Notes: a model not told the origin generated them from the letters alone. A stretch of 64,000 nucleotides of DNA from JAAZKA01 sp034926225 (GCA_034926225.1 JAYFRF010000008.1:124001-188000); one strand, 5' to 3'. Positions 51,368 through 63,394 are shown, counted from the stretch's first letter. Program-made: numbers and translations.

Positions 51368-52096
51368 TTATAGCGTCGCCGCGACCGCCGCATGTGCGCA
51401 GTCCGCCAGCGCGGCGCGCAGCTCCCGTGTCAGCGGTTCCGTCGTCGCGTCGAACGGATTACCGGCGGCGGATATGCTGAGAATCGTCTCCAGCCATACG
51501 CACGCGGCGGTATAACGCCCCGCGCCGAAGGAGAGATGGTAGCCGTCGCGGTACATCCGCACAAGGTCAAGCTCCGCCGCGCGGCGAATCGCATCGCCGG
51601 ACGGCAGCAGGCGGGCATGCAGAAAGGCCGCCGCTTTGGCGTAGGCGGCACGCACATCCGCAAACATGGCGGCGGCGGTCTCGAATCCGAAGGCGGCAAG
51701 GCGTTCGCTGCCTTCCTCATACGCCCAGGTCTGATGAACCATCAGCTCCGCCGTGGGCGCGTAGGTATGGATGTAGTCGCGGAGGGTTTCCAGGTAGGGC
51801 TGATAGGTTTCGTATCGGAATGACAGGTGACTTGCCTGCTGGAGCGTGATCACGTCCCATGGTTCGTTCTTCAGCGCATCATAAATCGACACATCGAAGT
51901 TTGTCAGAAAGCCGTTGTACTCCAGCTTATAGTCCCGCTCCCGTCCGAGTGCGTTAAACGCATGCCGCGACAAAGGGCAGCCTCCGATATACAGATTCAC
52001 GATCTTCAATTCCTCGCCCGCCGCGAGCGCCAGCTCGTAAAGATAGGCGGTTGCGTCCTGCGAAAAACTGTTGCCGATCGCAAGTATCTTTTTCAT
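51368..52096 (-). CDS. DUF4886 SGNH-like hydrolase
   Basis: 242 residues from the ATG at 52096 (GGAAG upstream; the GTG six bases earlier is less well placed). AIGNSFSQDATAYLYEL resembles an SGNH block I, IGGCPLSRH block II, TLQQAS block III, and RDGYHLSFGAGRYTAA an Asp-x-x-His end. The family is common in gut carbohydrate loci and is thought to be an esterase, though the reaction is unproven. It is last in a unit with a TIM-barrel isomerase and an esterase. Confidence 0.82.
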   Translation of the reverse strand: MKKILAIGNSFSQDATAYLYELALAAGEELKIVNLYIGGCPLSRHAFNALGRERDYKLEYNGFLTNFDVSIYDALKNEPWDVITLQQASHLSFRYETYQPYLETLRDYIHTYAPTAELMVHQTWAYEEGSERLAAFGFETAAAMFADVRAAYAKAAAFLHARLLPSGDAIRRAAELDLVRMYRDGYHLSFGAGRYTAACVWLETILSISAAGNPFDATTEPLTRELRAALADCAHAAVAATL

Positions 52097-52108
52097 AGAC
52101 ACACTTCC

Positions 52109-52927
52109 TTACGCGTTTGCGATCAGGTAATCGGTAACCTGATGCAGGTAGCGCAGCTTCCATTTGCGCACCTCAAGCGGGCAGGAATTTTCGCCGGGGA
52201 TCTCGTAATTGAACAATCCGTCGTAGCCGACCTCCCGCAGTCCGCGGACGACGGAAAAGAAATCGACATTGCCGCGCCCAAAGGGCATCATATGCTGATC
52301 CTCTTTGCCCTGATTATCGGCTAAGTGGAGCGCCTTAAGGTACTTGCCGCAGGCGCGGATGAAGTCGAGCTGCGTTTCGCCATGCATGTTTAAGTGTCCG
52401 GTATCCAGGCAAATGCCGAAATTCGGGCTTCCGAGATCGTGCATCAGGGCAAGAAGTCCCGATGACTCCGCGTGATCGCCCCCGAAGATGTTTTCAATGC
52501 AGACGGTGAGGTTCGTGTCGCGCAGATATGCCGCGACCTTGTCGAGTACAACCATCCGGCGCGCGCGGGCGACGGCATAGGATTGTCCCGGGCGGCTGTT
52601 GGCATGCAGCACGGCGCGGGGAATACCCGCTTCGAGGTACATGTCAAACCAAGCTTTGAGTCTATCAAACTTTGTCTCGTAATCGTCTCCGGTGATGCAT
52701 GCGGACAGCCACAAATGCCCCTGCGGAAACTGAAAACCGGTATCTTCCGTGATCGTCCGAACCTTTTTCCCGGCTTCCGCCGCCGTAGGACACTCTGAAA
52801 GCAAACGTGCGCCGTCCTCATCGGACAGCTCCGACGCGAAAAATCCGCATTCGGCAAACGCAGCCGCTTTTTCGGCAAGCGTCATTTCCTTACAGTGGAA
52901 GTATTCCGACCAAACCGAGTACAGCAT
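52109..52927 (-). CDS. Sugar phosphate isomerase/epimerase (AP endonuclease 2 TIM barrel)
   Basis: 272 residues. Metal-binding residues stand at CIENIFG (Glu), ICLDTGHLN (Asp-His), ALHLADNQG (His) and FNYEIPGE (Glu), as in tagatose epimerase, hydroxypyruvate isomerase and the inosose dehydratase superfamily. AGGTTTTTCCC precedes the ATG. The operon partners suggest conversion of a released sugar; which sugar is unknown. Confidence 0.88.
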   Translation of the reverse strand: MLYSVWSEYFHCKEMTLAEKAAAFAECGFFASELSDEDGARLLSECPTAAEAGKKVRTITEDTGFQFPQGHLWLSACITGDDYETKFDRLKAWFDMYLEAGIPRAVLHANSRPGQSYAVARARRMVVLDKVAAYLRDTNLTVCIENIFGGDHAESSGLLALMHDLGSPNFGICLDTGHLNMHGETQLDFIRACGKYLKALHLADNQGKEDQHMMPFGRGNVDFFSVVRGLREVGYDGLFNYEIPGENSCPLEVRKWKLRYLHQVTDYLIANA

Positions 52928-52944
52928 GGGAAAAACCTCCGTAT

Positions 52945-53967
52945 TTAGATTTTAGTAAGCATCTTAGCAAACACGGGCCACGACGGCTTCGCGTAGAAGC
53001 GGTGACCGGCGTCGCCGACGATCATCGCGCAGTTCTCCGGCACGCCCGCGGCGCGGTAAATCTTTTCCACCGTCGCAAACTCCCGCTTAACGCCCTCGAG
53101 CGGGAAGATACTGTCGTCCTTACCGCAGACGACGATCAAAGGACGCGGTGCGATCAGCATGGCAAGGTCGCCCATTTCGAAGTACTGATACAGCTTTGGA
53201 ATGTAGTTGCAGACGCAGTGATGCTGCGCGAAGATGGAATCATGTAAGGAGCAAAAAGCGCAGGACGGCATGGCGATCTTCACGCGCGGCTCGACGCAAG
53301 CGGTGTAGAACGTCGCCGTACCGCCGCCGGAGTTGCCCATCAGACTGACACGCTCCACATCGCATTCGCTGAAATTTCCGAGCGTGTCGATGAGACAGGA
53401 AACGTCGTGCGCGCGTTCGCCGATCATCGTGCGGCCGAGCAGGAGGGCCTGCGTCGAGTTCTGCTGGCAGCGATTGGCGCCGGGGCTGACGGTACCGTCC
53501 AGCTCACCGAAGCCGCGCTGCTCCATCGCGACGGCGGCATAGCCTAAAGCCACCGCCTGAATGCAGAAATCGCGGTCGCCGCCGGAGATATCTTCCTCAT
53601 CGCCCGGGTACTTCGCGCGGCCGAGCGAGATGTGCATACCGCTCGCGTGCCCCTGCAGACCGATCACCACGGGCAGCTTTTTGCCGGTCTTGTATACACC
53701 CTTCGGCAGCAGCAGATGTGCCGGAACGAATAAGTTCGGCTCGGATTCAAATTGAAATCGGATTTCGTCAAAACGGGGATCCGCGTCCGAAACATATTCG
53801 ACCATCGGCACAGAATTGACGGTCTTTTCCGGCAACCCGAGAAGCTCGATAAACTTTTCTCTGGCTGCCTTCGTCTGGGCGGGGAGATCGCGGTTTTCGT
53901 CGAAAGACATAATGGGCGGATGGGCATCCGCATATGCGTGGTGAAGCGCTAAAACAGCTGGCTGCAT
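52945..53967 (-). CDS. Alpha/beta hydrolase (acetylxylan-esterase/cutinase-like family)
   Basis: 340 residues from the ATG at 53967, with GGAGG just upstream; the longer in-frame reading starts inside that site. LPVVIGLQGHASG holds the oxyanion HG, SLMGNSGGGTATFY carries the nucleophile Ser, GKDDSIFPLEG the Asp, and VGDAGHRFYA the His. Related proteins are annotated as dienelactone-hydrolase- or acetylxylan-esterase-like. It heads the operon with the isomerase and DUF4886 protein. Confidence 0.82.
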   Translation of the reverse strand: MQPAVLALHHAYADAHPPIMSFDENRDLPAQTKAAREKFIELLGLPEKTVNSVPMVEYVSDADPRFDEIRFQFESEPNLFVPAHLLLPKGVYKTGKKLPVVIGLQGHASGMHISLGRAKYPGDEEDISGGDRDFCIQAVALGYAAVAMEQRGFGELDGTVSPGANRCQQNSTQALLLGRTMIGERAHDVSCLIDTLGNFSECDVERVSLMGNSGGGTATFYTACVEPRVKIAMPSCAFCSLHDSIFAQHHCVCNYIPKLYQYFEMGDLAMLIAPRPLIVVCGKDDSIFPLEGVKREFATVEKIYRAAGVPENCAMIVGDAGHRFYAKPSWPVFAKMLTKI

Positions 53968-53981
53968 GGGTTCTTCCTCCA

Positions 53982-53999
53982 AACTTATTATAATAAGTT
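53982..53999. promoter_or_regulatory. Perfect 18-bp palindrome upstream of the esterase operon
   Basis: AACTTATTATAATAAGTT is a perfect dyad with TATAAT at its centre on the minus strand (53987-53992). It stands between the phosphoglycerate mutase stop and the esterase start. No matching -35 is obvious, so it may be a regulated promoter or a repressor site. Confidence 0.55.
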
Positions 54000-54001
54000 C
54001 C

Positions 54002-55222
54002 TTATTTTAGGAATCGGTCCATCAAAAGAAAACCTTCCGGTAAATATACGCCCGTTTTTCCGATTTCCGCTTCCGTATAGCGGTCGGCCGGATGCGGTCC
54101 TTCCGCGTCGGAGCGCCAGATCACAAACGGCACGGGATCTCCGGTATGCGTCCGCACAGCGACCGGGGTCGGATGGTCGGGCATCAGTAATATGGACAGC
54201 GGCTCGCCGCGGAATTCGTCAAGAATCGGGCCTAAGACCTCCTCGTCAATCCGCTCGATCGCCCAAACCTTCTTTTCCGCTTCGCCGTGATGGCCGCATT
54301 CGTCGGGGGATTCGATATGGAGGTAGACGAAGTCGCAGTCGTCGCGCAAAAGCTTGATCGCGGCCTCTCCCTTACCGCGGAAGTTTGTCTCAATCGCGCC
54401 CGTCGCGCCGGGTACGTCGATCGTCCTCATGCCAGCGCAGAGTCCAAGTCCGCGAATGAGATCCACCGCGCAGACGACGCCCGCCGTCACGCCGTACTTC
54501 TCTTTAAAATCCACAAGCGCGGGTTTTGTCCCCTCTCCCCAGAACCATGCGCAGTTCGCCGGATGCAGCCCCTGCGCGCGGCGGGCACTGTTTACGGGAT
54601 GGTTCTCAAGAATCTCTCGGGAAAGTGCGGTCAGCCCGAGTAAAAGCGGCGCATAACGGCCTTGCGGCAGGTATTCCGCGATTTTTCTCCCGGTGATGTC
54701 GTGCGGCGGGGTGCCATGCGTACCGGTTTCGGCGTGGGATATCACAAAGCAGTGGCGATAGCTGATGCCGGGATGGAGTTTTACCGTATAGCCGCGCGCC
54801 CGGGCATATTCGGCAAATGCCGGTGCCAGTGCTTCTACAAGCTTTTGCGCTTCCTCCGTGGTGATCTCATCGGATGAGTAGTCGAGCATCACGCAGTCGT
54901 CTGGGAAGGACTCGCAGGAAAGGGTCACGAGGTTTAAACGGAAAGCAACATCGTCCGGCTCGAGCCGCACACCCATGCTGACCGCCTCGAGCGGCGAGCG
55001 TCCGGAGTAATAAACGCGCGGATCAAAGCCCATGCAGGCCATATTCGCGGTATCGGAGCCCTTAGGCATACCGTCGGGAATAGTTTTCGCAAAACCCGCA
55101 TCGCCGTGTCTTGCGAGATAATCCATATGCGGATGTGCCGCCGCTTCAAGCGGGGTGCGGTTCCCGAGGGCTTCTATGGGGGTATCGGCCATACCGTCGC
55201 CGAGTAAAAGGACGTATTTCAT
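54002..55222 (-). CDS. apgM: Cofactor-independent phosphoglycerate mutase (ApgM type)
   Basis: 406 residues. LLLGDGMADTP gives the first metal Asp, and GMPKGSDTANMACMG holds the phosphorylated Ser56. YSGRSPLEAVSMG, HIESPDECGHHGE and LLMPDHPTPVAVRTHTGDPVP complete the second metal site. This is the archaeal-type 2,3-bisphosphoglycerate-independent mutase, shorter than the GpmI form and common in Clostridia. It interconverts 3- and 2-phosphoglycerate in glycolysis and is a stand-alone gene here. Confidence 0.92.
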   Translation of the reverse strand: MKYVLLLGDGMADTPIEALGNRTPLEAAAHPHMDYLARHGDAGFAKTIPDGMPKGSDTANMACMGFDPRVYYSGRSPLEAVSMGVRLEPDDVAFRLNLVTLSCESFPDDCVMLDYSSDEITTEEAQKLVEALAPAFAEYARARGYTVKLHPGISYRHCFVISHAETGTHGTPPHDITGRKIAEYLPQGRYAPLLLGLTALSREILENHPVNSARRAQGLHPANCAWFWGEGTKPALVDFKEKYGVTAGVVCAVDLIRGLGLCAGMRTIDVPGATGAIETNFRGKGEAAIKLLRDDCDFVYLHIESPDECGHHGEAEKKVWAIERIDEEVLGPILDEFRGEPLSILLMPDHPTPVAVRTHTGDPVPFVIWRSDAEGPHPADRYTEAEIGKTGVYLPEGFLLMDRFLK

Positions 55223-55419
55223 GAAATTTGCCTCATTTATCTGGTATCACGGGACATTTCCCGCATAATATGTATTGTATCACGGGTTGAGTGTAAACGC
55301 AAGTCCAATTTACCCTTCAGCCGTTCTCCAGATCACTTACGTTTTATTTCCACGGGTAACATCCCTTTATCCCTATCAAAAATTTTAGGTTCATACATGT
55401 GAAAAACCACCGAAAGCTA

Positions 55420-55448
55420 TTGCAAATTTGGAAACAATGTGTTATTAT
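55420..55448 (+). promoter_or_regulatory. Promoter of the small membrane protein
   Basis: TTGCAA (55420-55425), a 17-bp spacer, TATTAT (55443-55448). The other 280 bp between apgM and the gene hold nothing else clear. Confidence 0.7.
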
Positions 55449-55506
55449 ATTTTTAATTAAAGGCGCTTTATATAAAAGTGCCGCGGAATTAAGGAGGAAG
55501 TTATTT

Positions 55507-55851
55507 ATGGCCGGTGTTAATTTCGAGGACGTAACCGCAACTTTTGATTCGGGCGATATTGAAAAGAACAAAGCCGTCGCCGCGCTCTCCGTCATTCCCT
55601 TTTTATTCTGGCTTCCCTTCGTTGCCGCCAAGGATTCCCGTTTTGCCATGTTCTACGGCAACCAGGGGTTAATTCTGACGATCGTTTCCATTGCGGCGGG
55701 TATTTTTAATAACATTCCCTGGGTCGGCTGGCTTCTGGGGCTGGCCTGTGAGCTGTATCTTGCCGTCAGCGTTATCATGGGGCTGGTCAACGGTTTCCAG
55801 GGCAAAGCGAAAAAGCTTTTATGGCTCGGTGAAATCGAAATCCTTAAATAA
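55507..55851 (+). CDS. Small membrane protein (DUF4870/Tic20-like)
   Basis: 114 residues from the ATG at 55507 with AAGGAGG upstream; the frame is open earlier but spans the promoter. Two or three hydrophobic spans: AALSVIPFLFWLPFVAA (about 25-41), LTIVSIAAGIFNNI (58-71) and GWLLGLACELYLAVSVIMGLV (74-94). DSRFAMFYGNQGLIL is the family signature. Function unknown; these small proteins occur widely in Clostridia. Confidence 0.78.
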   Translation: MAGVNFEDVTATFDSGDIEKNKAVAALSVIPFLFWLPFVAAKDSRFAMFYGNQGLILTIVSIAAGIFNNIPWVGWLLGLACELYLAVSVIMGLVNGFQGKAKKLLWLGEIEILK

Positions 55852-55867
55852 GTATCTTTGAAACATA

Positions 55868-55898
55868 AAGCCTGTGCCGTATGAGATGGCACAGGCTT
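55868..55898. terminator. Terminator between the small membrane protein and ftsK
   Basis: 11-bp stem AAGCCTGTGCC / GGCACAGGCTT (55868-55878 / 55888-55898) followed by TTTT. It serves the + strand gene and may also stop ftsK readthrough. Confidence 0.8.
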
Positions 55899-55952
55899 TT
55901 TCATATTGTTTTACGTTGAATCCTCCGGCAGGTTTCGCAAGCGTTCCCGATA

Positions 55953-58850
<2,898 letters not shown>

Positions 58851-58886
58851 GTCAGGTTTGCCTCCTATGTATTTTACGCCAATTGA

Positions 58887-59717
58887 TTACAGGACGAACG
58901 AAAGAACAATCGCAAGCGCGCCGGCGCAGACGCAGTAGATCGAGAACGGGCGAAAGCTCTTGCGGTTTGCGATGAACCGTACCATGGAAATCGCGGCGAT
59001 ACCCGCAAGCGCGGCGCATAGCACCCCAATGATATACGGCAAAATCATCGCGGTATCGATGCCCTCCGCAAGCGCGTCCTTGATGGTAAAGATGTTCGCA
59101 CCCAAAATGACCGGAATGGACATCAAAAACGCAAACTTCACGGAAAAATCCCGCTTAAACCCGCGCACCGAGCAGCCCATGATCGTCGTCCCAGAGCGGG
59201 AGATGCCGGGTATCAGCGCGATGAGCTGCAGACAACCGACAATCAGAGCGTCCTTCCAACTTGCCGTCGCCGCCGTCTTTTTGCCATTACGTGCGCGGTC
59301 AACTATGTACAGGATGATCGCCGTAACGAACAGCATGACGCCGACAAGAAAGGGACTTGCAAATAGCGCTTCGATCCTGTCGTCGACCAGCGGCACAACC
59401 ACCATCGGGATCGTCGCGAGGACGACCATGATCATCATGCGCCGTGCGGGGGTTTTGTTTAGATCGGGTTTCCCGCGAAACAGGTCGCCGAGGAGCCGGA
59501 AGAACTCGACGATCATGTCACGGATATCCGGCCAGAAGCAGAGGAATACCGATATGAGCGTACCGAAGTGCAGCAGCACGTCGAACAGCACATAGTCATG
59601 CTCAATATCGGCACCGAGGAAATTCTGTAAAAGCACGAGATGCCCCGAACTGGAAATCGGCAGGAACTCCGTGAGTCCCTGCACAATCCCCATCAGAGCC
59701 GCAAACCAAGCGGACAT
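58887..59717 (-). CDS. uppP: Undecaprenyl-diphosphatase UppP (BacA)
   Basis: 276 residues, about eight membrane spans. EFLPISSSGHLVL and PGISRSGTTIMG are the two diagnostic motifs with catalytic Glu, Ser and Arg. It recycles the undecaprenyl carrier used for peptidoglycan and wall polymers and gives bacitracin tolerance. AAAAGGAG precedes the ATG. It lies 27 bp after nagA and 36 bp before ftsK. Confidence 0.95.
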   Translation of the reverse strand: MSAWFAALMGIVQGLTEFLPISSSGHLVLLQNFLGADIEHDYVLFDVLLHFGTLISVFLCFWPDIRDMIVEFFRLLGDLFRGKPDLNKTPARRMMIMVVLATIPMVVVPLVDDRIEALFASPFLVGVMLFVTAIILYIVDRARNGKKTAATASWKDALIVGCLQLIALIPGISRSGTTIMGCSVRGFKRDFSVKFAFLMSIPVILGANIFTIKDALAEGIDTAMILPYIIGVLCAALAGIAAISMVRFIANRKSFRPFSIYCVCAGALAIVLSFVL

Positions 59718-59744
59718 AGACGACTCCTTTTAAATGTAATATGT

Positions 59745-60929
59745 TCAAGCAGAAAAGACGGTACGCCCGCCGATGATCGTACGGGATACGTTGATCTGAT
59801 CGTCGAAGATGACGATATCGGCATCCTTCTCGGGCGCGAGCACGCCCTTACGGTCGGCAAGACCCATGATCGTCGCCGGGGTGACCGTCATCATCCGCAC
59901 CGCGTCCACAAGGGAAACGTCGGCAAGATTGCGCATTGTACGGACAAGGCGGTCAGTTGTCGCAACGGAACCGGCGAACGCCGTATGATCCTGCAATTTG
60001 GCCACGCCGTCCTCGACGATGGCTTCGATGCCCTCATCCTTGTTGCCAAGGACATAGAGCTTGCCTTCGGGCATACCGGCGGCGCGGATGGAGTCCGTAA
60101 TCAACGCGATGCGCGCCGGCCCTTTGAGCTTGTAGATCATCTTTAACAGTTCCGCCGGCAGATGGCAGCCGTCGGCGATGATCTCGACGTACATATCATC
60201 CATGCAGTAGCCCGCTTCGATAACGCCTGCGAAACGGTAGGCGTTGATGCGGCGCACGGTGGACATACCGGAGTAGAAGTGGGTCAAAAGATGGTAGCCG
60301 TTTTCACGGGCATCCTCGACGTCAGAGTACAGGCCGTCGGTATGCGCGACGGACGCGACGATCCCGCGGCGCTCAAGCTCCCGGCCGAGGGCCATCGCGC
60401 CGCGGCGTTCCGGTGCGATGCTCCAGCGGACGATGTCGTCGGTCATCGAGAGGAATTCAAGATATTCCTTGGGGTCGGGATCTTTAATAAAGCGGGGATC
60501 CTGCGCGCCGCGCTGCTCATAGGAGAAGTACGGGCCTTCGAGGTGCAGACCGTAGAGCTCGGCGCCCTTGGTGTTTTTCGCCTTCGCCTCTTTAAAGTAT
60601 GCAAACATGGCTTTCATTATGTCATAACTGCCGGTGGTTGCAGTCGGCAGAAGCAGCGTGGTGCCGTGACGCGCATGCATCTCCGCCGCGCCTAGAAAGG
60701 CTTCCGCAGAGCAGTCCATAAAGTCGTAGTTACCCGCGCCGTGGGTATGGATATCGATAAAACCCGGCGCGACAATCTGTCCTTTCGCGTCGATGATCTC
60801 GCAGCCTTCGGTGCAGCATTCGCCGCGCACAATATCTACGATCTTGCCTTCTTCAAAAAGCACCGTCGCACCTTCGAATACCCGGTAGGGGGTTACGACG
60901 CGACCATTCATGATTGCCGTTCTCTTCAT
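59745..60929 (-). CDS. nagA: N-acetylglucosamine-6-phosphate deacetylase
   Basis: 394 residues. FIDIHTHGAGNYDFMD carries the metal HxH, HLEGPYFSYEQRGAQDP is the substrate motif with Glu, SVAHTDG and LTHFYSGMS supply histidines, and ALITDSIRAAGMPEG holds the catalytic Asp. It converts GlcNAc-6-P to GlcN-6-P for glycolysis or wall synthesis. No nagB or PTS gene is adjacent. It heads the uppP-ftsK unit, which links amino-sugar recycling to envelope functions. Confidence 0.94.
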   Translation of the reverse strand: MKRTAIMNGRVVTPYRVFEGATVLFEEGKIVDIVRGECCTEGCEIIDAKGQIVAPGFIDIHTHGAGNYDFMDCSAEAFLGAAEMHARHGTTLLLPTATTGSYDIMKAMFAYFKEAKAKNTKGAELYGLHLEGPYFSYEQRGAQDPRFIKDPDPKEYLEFLSMTDDIVRWSIAPERRGAMALGRELERRGIVASVAHTDGLYSDVEDARENGYHLLTHFYSGMSTVRRINAYRFAGVIEAGYCMDDMYVEIIADGCHLPAELLKMIYKLKGPARIALITDSIRAAGMPEGKLYVLGNKDEGIEAIVEDGVAKLQDHTAFAGSVATTDRLVRTMRNLADVSLVDAVRMMTVTPATIMGLADRKGVLAPEKDADIVIFDDQINVSRTIIGGRTVFSA

Positions 60930-60978
60930 TTCGTACTGTCTCCTTTATGCTGTTTCGTTCTATAAAAAAGAAATGAAA

Positions 60979-60984
60979 ACTATA
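60979..60984 (-). promoter_or_regulatory. Extended -10 element of nagA
   Basis: On the minus strand TGGTATAGT: the hexamer TATAGT with an upstream TG. No good -35 is visible. Confidence 0.45.
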
Positions 60985-61041
60985 CCAGTCTTATTTTACA
61001 CACATTTCTCGAATAAGTCAATAGTTAGGAAATCGTTTTAC

Positions 61042-61070
61042 TTGCCAACGCGGCCCAATTATGCTATACT
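61042..61070 (+). promoter_or_regulatory. Promoter of the HAD phosphatase gene
   Basis: TTGCCA (61042-61047), a 17-bp spacer, TATACT (61065-61070), giving a short leader ahead of AAAGGAGG. Confidence 0.75.
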
Positions 61071-61101
61071 ACGTACAAATGCAAAGGAGGCAATACACAC
61101 C

Positions 61102-61932
61102 GTGCGTACCTTATACATCGCCGACCTCGACGGCACCCTGCTCGACCCCTCCCCCGCCCTGACGGACTTTTCTCGGAAACGCTTAAACGAACTTACCGCA
61201 CGGGGCCTGTGTTTTTCCGTCGCCACCGCCCGCACCGCAGCGACAGTGGACATCCTGCTTCGGGGGCTTGTCACCGGCGCACCGTGCGTGCTGATGAACG
61301 GCGCTTGTGTGTATGATCTCGCGGCGAAACGCTATCTGAAAGCCGAAACCTTTCCGATCGCGTCGATTTTGCCCGTAATCCGGCAGTTTTCCTTGGGCGG
61401 CTTCGCTTTTTCATTGGAAAACGGGCAGCTGAATACCTTCTATGAAGACGTCGGCTCGGACGCCGCGCGTGTATATATGGATGACCGTATAAAAAACTTC
61501 GGCAAAGTCTTCACACGTGTTTCAAGCCTCGCCGATGTCCCGGATGTACTCTATTACTCCTTCACCGACCGCCGGGAACGGCTGGAGCCCGCCTATCTTG
61601 CGCTGAAAGCGCTTCCCGGACTGCGTGTGGAGTTTTATGTCGACGTCTATTATCCGGATAATCATTATCTGGAGGTTGCCAGCGCCGCCGCGTCGAAAGC
61701 GAACGCCGTCCGGTACATCCGGGAGGCTTGCGGCTTCGACCGGATCGTCGCCTTCGGCGACAACTACAACGATCTGCCGATGTTTTCCGTCGCGGACGAG
61801 TCCTGCGCGATGGAAAACGCGCGTGCGGAAGTCCGCGCCGCCGCCACCCGCGTGATCGGCTCAAATGACCGGGACGGCGTCGCCCGTTATCTTTCCGACA
61901 TATTCCCGTCCACGGAGGAAGCCAATGCCTAA
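61102..61932 (+). CDS. HAD-superfamily phosphatase, Cof type
   Basis: 276 residues from the GTG at 61102, behind AAAGGAGG and the promoter; the longer in-frame reading would run through that promoter. IADLDGTLLD (Asp8 and Asp10) is HAD motif I, ATARTAATV motif II, and FGDNYNDLPMF motif IV, with a C2B cap between. Cof-type enzymes dephosphorylate sugar phosphates, flavin or pyridoxal phosphates. The next gene starts inside its last codons. Confidence 0.9.
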   Translation: MRTLYIADLDGTLLDPSPALTDFSRKRLNELTARGLCFSVATARTAATVDILLRGLVTGAPCVLMNGACVYDLAAKRYLKAETFPIASILPVIRQFSLGGFAFSLENGQLNTFYEDVGSDAARVYMDDRIKNFGKVFTRVSSLADVPDVLYYSFTDRRERLEPAYLALKALPGLRVEFYVDVYYPDNHYLEVASAAASKANAVRYIREACGFDRIVAFGDNYNDLPMFSVADESCAMENARAEVRAAATRVIGSNDRDGVARYLSDIFPSTEEANA

Positions 61933-63103
61933 CGTAACGCTAAAGTCTGTCTCCATCCCACACGGCCGCCGCGCCGTGGTTTTCTCGGACGTTCACGGCG
62001 CCGCAGCTTCCCTGCGCAATGTCATCGATCAGGTACGGCTTTCGGCCAGCGATATTCTATTCCCCGTCGGCGACTATACGGAGCGCGGTGCGGACAGCAT
62101 CGGCGTTCTGCGCGAGATGATGCGGCTTTGCCGGACGTATGAAGCTTATCCGCTGCTGGGGAACGTGGACGCCTATGTCCTGTGGATGTTCCACGACCAT
62201 TCCCCAAATGCCAATACCGCGTTGCGCCGGGCGCTTGCGGCGGAAGGCGGGCGCTTTGCCAAAGAAGCCCGCGACGCGCTGGGGCTTGCGGAAGTGCCCG
62301 CACTGAATCCAAGCCTGTACGTCGACCCGGCGGCGCGGCTCGACCCGTCCTCCGACGAAAGCATCCCGGAGGAAGACGCCGCCGCATTAAACGACTTCCG
62401 CGAAAAGGTCCAAAAAGCCTTTGCGCTGGAGCTTGCATGGCTCCGTTCGCTGCCGACCATCGTCGATACGGAGCGCTTTATTTTTGTCCATGGCGGGCTG
62501 CCGCATGAAAATCTCGACGCGCTTGTCGGCACAAACGCGTATCATCTGATGAAAAACGACAATTTTTTGGGGCAGGGCCTGCGCTTTTCCCGCTGGATCA
62601 TCGTCGGACACTGGCCGGTGACGCTTTACCGTCCCCATATCCCGAGCGCCGTACCGTACATCGCCGAATCTCAGCGGATTATCGGCATGGACGGCGGCTG
62701 CGGCGTAAAGCTTGACGGTCAGCTCAACGCAATGGTGATCCCCGACGCGCAGGAGGATCGTTTCGAATTTTACATGGCGGATTCCCTGCCCGAACGAGTC
62801 GCTCTCGACCGCCAGGAAGCGTCCCGCGATTCCTTCAGCATCCGTTGGGGCGACCATTATGTACATATCCTCCGGCGCGAGGGAGACCGCATTTTCGTGC
62901 GTCACCTCTCCACCGAACGTACGCTGTGGATCCCGGAAAGCTTTCTCTTCCGAGACGGCGACCCCGCCGAGATCGATGATGCGACGGATTACGCGCTGCC
63001 AGTGGAGCAGGGGGACCGCCTAAAGCTCGTCTGTGAAACCTCCCAAGGCGCTGTCGTAAAGAAAAACGGCGTCACGGGCTGGTATTATGGCCGCCTAAAA
63101 TGA
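61925..63103 (+). CDS. Metallophosphoesterase with C-terminal SH3-like domain
   Basis: 392 residues from the ATG at 61925 (GGAGGAAGCC upstream), overlapping the HAD gene by 8 bp. Calcineurin-like ligands: FSDVHGAAAS (Asp22, His24), VGDYTERG (Asp50), LLGNVDAY (Asn80), FVHGGLPH and IVGHWPV. The last ~90 residues, ending in GVTGWYYGRLK, resemble a bacterial SH3 barrel. It resembles serine/threonine-protein phosphatases or diadenosine tetraphosphatases. Coupled to the HAD phosphatase. Confidence 0.87.
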   Translation: MPNVTLKSVSIPHGRRAVVFSDVHGAAASLRNVIDQVRLSASDILFPVGDYTERGADSIGVLREMMRLCRTYEAYPLLGNVDAYVLWMFHDHSPNANTALRRALAAEGGRFAKEARDALGLAEVPALNPSLYVDPAARLDPSSDESIPEEDAAALNDFREKVQKAFALELAWLRSLPTIVDTERFIFVHGGLPHENLDALVGTNAYHLMKNDNFLGQGLRFSRWIIVGHWPVTLYRPHIPSAVPYIAESQRIIGMDGGCGVKLDGQLNAMVIPDAQEDRFEFYMADSLPERVALDRQEASRDSFSIRWGDHYVHILRREGDRIFVRHLSTERTLWIPESFLFRDGDPAEIDDATDYALPVEQGDRLKLVCETSQGAVVKKNGVTGWYYGRLK

Positions 63104-63108
63104 CCGTT

Positions 63109-63133
63109 GGGGCGAACCATAAAGGTCCGCCCC
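63109..63133 (+). other. Weak hairpin after the phosphoesterase gene
   Basis: GGGGCGAACC / GGTCCGCCCC, with one mismatch, 5 bp past the stop. It lacks a U-run, so it is a poor terminator. Confidence 0.35.
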
Positions 63134-63219
63134 TGCCGCGCCGGCAATCTAGCCGACGCTTCACTGGGATTTAAACGCACTAACAAAAACGGAATACCTC
63201 TCGGGCGCTCAAGGCCCGG

Positions 63220-63387
63220 TCAGCGGAAAATTTCGCCTACATTGTCGACGACATCGCCCATCGTTTTAAGGACGCGCGCCGCACGAACCTGCGCAGGATA
63301 ACGTTTCTTTTTCGGCATAAACATCATGGCAACCGCTGCACCGGCAATCATACCGGCGGCAATGCCTGTCGTAAAACTTTTATTCAT
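63220..63387 (-). CDS. Small YtxH-like membrane protein
   Basis: 55 residues. The ATG at 63387 has AAGGGGG upstream. The start MNKSFTTGIAAGMIAGAAVA is a glycine/alanine-rich membrane span, then MMFMPKKKRYPAQVRAARVL and a short amphipathic tail ending GEIFR. This is the layout of YtxH-type proteins. Part of its ribosome binding site is paired in a hairpin. Confident as a gene, unclear in function. Confidence 0.7.
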   Translation of the reverse strand: MNKSFTTGIAAGMIAGAAVAMMFMPKKKRYPAQVRAARVLKTMGDVVDNVGEIFR

Positions 63388-63394
63388 TAATTAA

